Assembly: GCA_015061685.1 (NCBI GenBank)
Contig: SUWD01000008.1
Coordinates: 1 to 64,000, forward strand
Source of the DNA: Lentisphaerota bacterium
GTDB lineage: Bacteria; Verrucomicrobiota; Lentisphaeria; Victivallales; Victivallaceae
Reading direction: 5' to 3'
Length of the DNA stretch: 64,000 nt
The notes under the pieces were generated by a model. The model had not been told where the DNA came from, made no database searches, and saw only the letters and a program-made list of their open reading frames with translations. How positions within the stretch are numbered: position 1 is the first letter of the stretch; each line of letters starts with the position of its first letter. The position numbers were made by a program, and so were the translations under genes. This document shows positions 63,073 to 64,000 of this stretch, piece after piece.

Positions 63073-63279
63073 TTTTACCCCCTGTATGATTATGTTTTGG
63101 AATTTTTTCTTTCTATATATTATATTTCCGCATTTTTTGTAAATCTTACAGCAAAACACAAAAAAAATTGAAAAATTTTCTTTCCTGCCGGAAAAATCTT
63201 TTTATTGCTTGACATTTTATATTTTTCAGTTATTTTATGTGAATCAGATATCATTTTTTGGGGATTTTGTGGGGGGATA

Positions 63280-64000
63280 ATGGCTTTTTTACCGGACATC
63301 GGAGACACTTTTTCCGGTTGTCAGATCGTTGCCCGTATCGGGCAGGGGGCATTCGGTGTGGTCTATCTCGCCGTCAATCCTCTCGGACAGAAGGTGGTTA
63401 TCAAAATCGTTACCACCGGTGACAATTCGTCCCGGGAGATGAAAGGCTTACGCAACTACATGACCGTGGCGGGAAGTCATCCCAATCTGATGCGGATATT
63501 CCACATCGGAGAAGCAGAGGCCGGATTCTATTACGTTATGGAAGCCGCCGACGATCTCACCCCGGAGAGCAATTACACCCCTGCCACATTGGGGAATCTT
63601 TTCCGGAGCAAAAAGATCTACTCCCCGGAAGAAGCGGTCAACATCACCCGGGATCTGCTCAACGGTCTGATCGTTATGCACCGGGCAGGATTGGTTCACC
63701 GGGATATCAAACCGGACAATATCATTTTCGTCAACGGCAAAGTGCGTCTTTCCGATCCCGGTCTGGTTTCCCGGGCGGGATCGACTACCAGTTTGGCAGG
63801 AACCATCGGATTCATTCCCCCGGAAGTCATCAACGACAATGCCCCCATGGATCAGAATGCCGATCTTTATGCCGTGGGCAAGGTCTTTTACTGCATGGTC
63901 ACCGGCAATAAACCCGGTCTTTACCCCCAGTTGCCGCCGGATATGCCGGTCGAGGTGTGCCGCCAACTCTATCCGGTTTTGAGCCGGATGTGCAACCGTG
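63280..64000 (+). CDS. Ser/Thr protein kinase (partial, runs off window)
   Basis: 240 residues visible, behind GGGGGG. The kinase elements are the glycine loop IGQGAFG (20-26), Lys42 in VIKIV, HRDIKPDNI (140-148) with catalytic Asp142, and IPPEV in place of APE. The metal-binding DFG is replaced by DPG (Asp159-Pro-Gly), an unusual change that keeps the Asp. Kinases of this Pkn type sense surface or envelope state; the C-terminal region that would show any TM or sensor domain lies outside the window. It is divergent from the LRR gene, 207 bp apart. Confidence 0.88.
   Translation, partial: MAFLPDIGDTFSGCQIVARIGQGAFGVVYLAVNPLGQKVVIKIVTTGDNSSREMKGLRNYMTVAGSHPNLMRIFHIGEAEAGFYYVMEAADDLTPESNYTPATLGNLFRSKKIYSPEEAVNITRDLLNGLIVMHRAGLVHRDIKPDNIIFVNGKVRLSDPGLVSRAGSTTSLAGTIGFIPPEVINDNAPMDQNADLYAVGKVFYCMVTGNKPGLYPQLPPDMPVEVCRQLYPVLSRMCNR

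Overview
The window looks like a chromosomal piece from a gut-type member of the Lentisphaerota (Victivallales-like). The clues are the '[18 protein letters not shown]' pseudopilin inside a sugar-degradation locus, the style of the glycoside hydrolases, FtsK and RodZ-like genes with short intergenic hairpins, and mixed GC. This placement is inference from gene style; no rRNA gene is present.

Layout. (1) 1-9,302: accessory DNA. It holds an HTH/AAA-like/PD-(D/E)XK protein behind a repeat-rich operator, a gene with an early in-frame stop, a macrodomain protein, a HARE-HTH protein, a zeta-toxin pair with a palindromic operator, a Prim-Pol/DUF3987 replication protein, a degenerate ~150-bp tandem repeat region and three small genes of mobile-element type. 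(2) 9,565-39,133: a one-strand defence island of about 30 kb. Its core is DISARM in hybrid form: a C5-cytosine methylase (DrmMII type, class 2) together with DrmD and an N6-adenine methylase (DrmMI type, class 1), then DrmA, DrmB and DrmC. Five genes lie between DrmMI and DrmA: two proteins with HEPN-like Rx4H motifs (one with zinc ribbons), a GHKL/MORC-like ATPase with a C-terminal TIR-like domain, a two-TM protein and a Schlafen/AlbA-type protein. A 44-bp degenerate copy of the drmA 5' end lies before the last two, marking a recombination event. Downstream are a DUF262/HNH (GmrSD-like) nuclease, DinD, a HipA-like kinase fold protein, a Ser/Thr kinase, an O6-alkylguanine methyltransferase-like protein and a possible uracil-DNA glycosylase-fold protein. 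(3) 39,450-42,253: conserved core. tmRNA (minus strand) with terminator and promoter is divergent from grpE-dnaJ-smpB, so both trans-translation components sit together; the 3' end of ssrA faces the defence island. (4) 42,543-55,929: polysaccharide-use locus with a GntR/LacI-type regulator, an alpha/alpha-toroid enzyme, a GH5-like hydrolase, a pseudopilin, two LamG-type secreted proteins (one a large putative glycosidase), a GH2 beta-galactosidase and a divergent GH130 enzyme. (5) 56,283-61,077: a partial duplication touching tRNA-Arg(UCU), a RodZ-like protein, FtsK and a creatininase-family protein. (6) 61,379-64,000: a BspA-type leucine-rich repeat protein, a truncated duplicate of its zinc-ribbon start, and a Ser/Thr kinase that runs off the window.

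In the defence island most genes overlap by 1-4 bases or are separated by only a few bases. This suggests a long, translationally coupled unit in which methylation (self-marking), DrmABC (restriction) and RNase-like or NAD-consuming effectors (abortive response) could be co-regulated. That functional link is inference; the domain calls rest on visible motifs.
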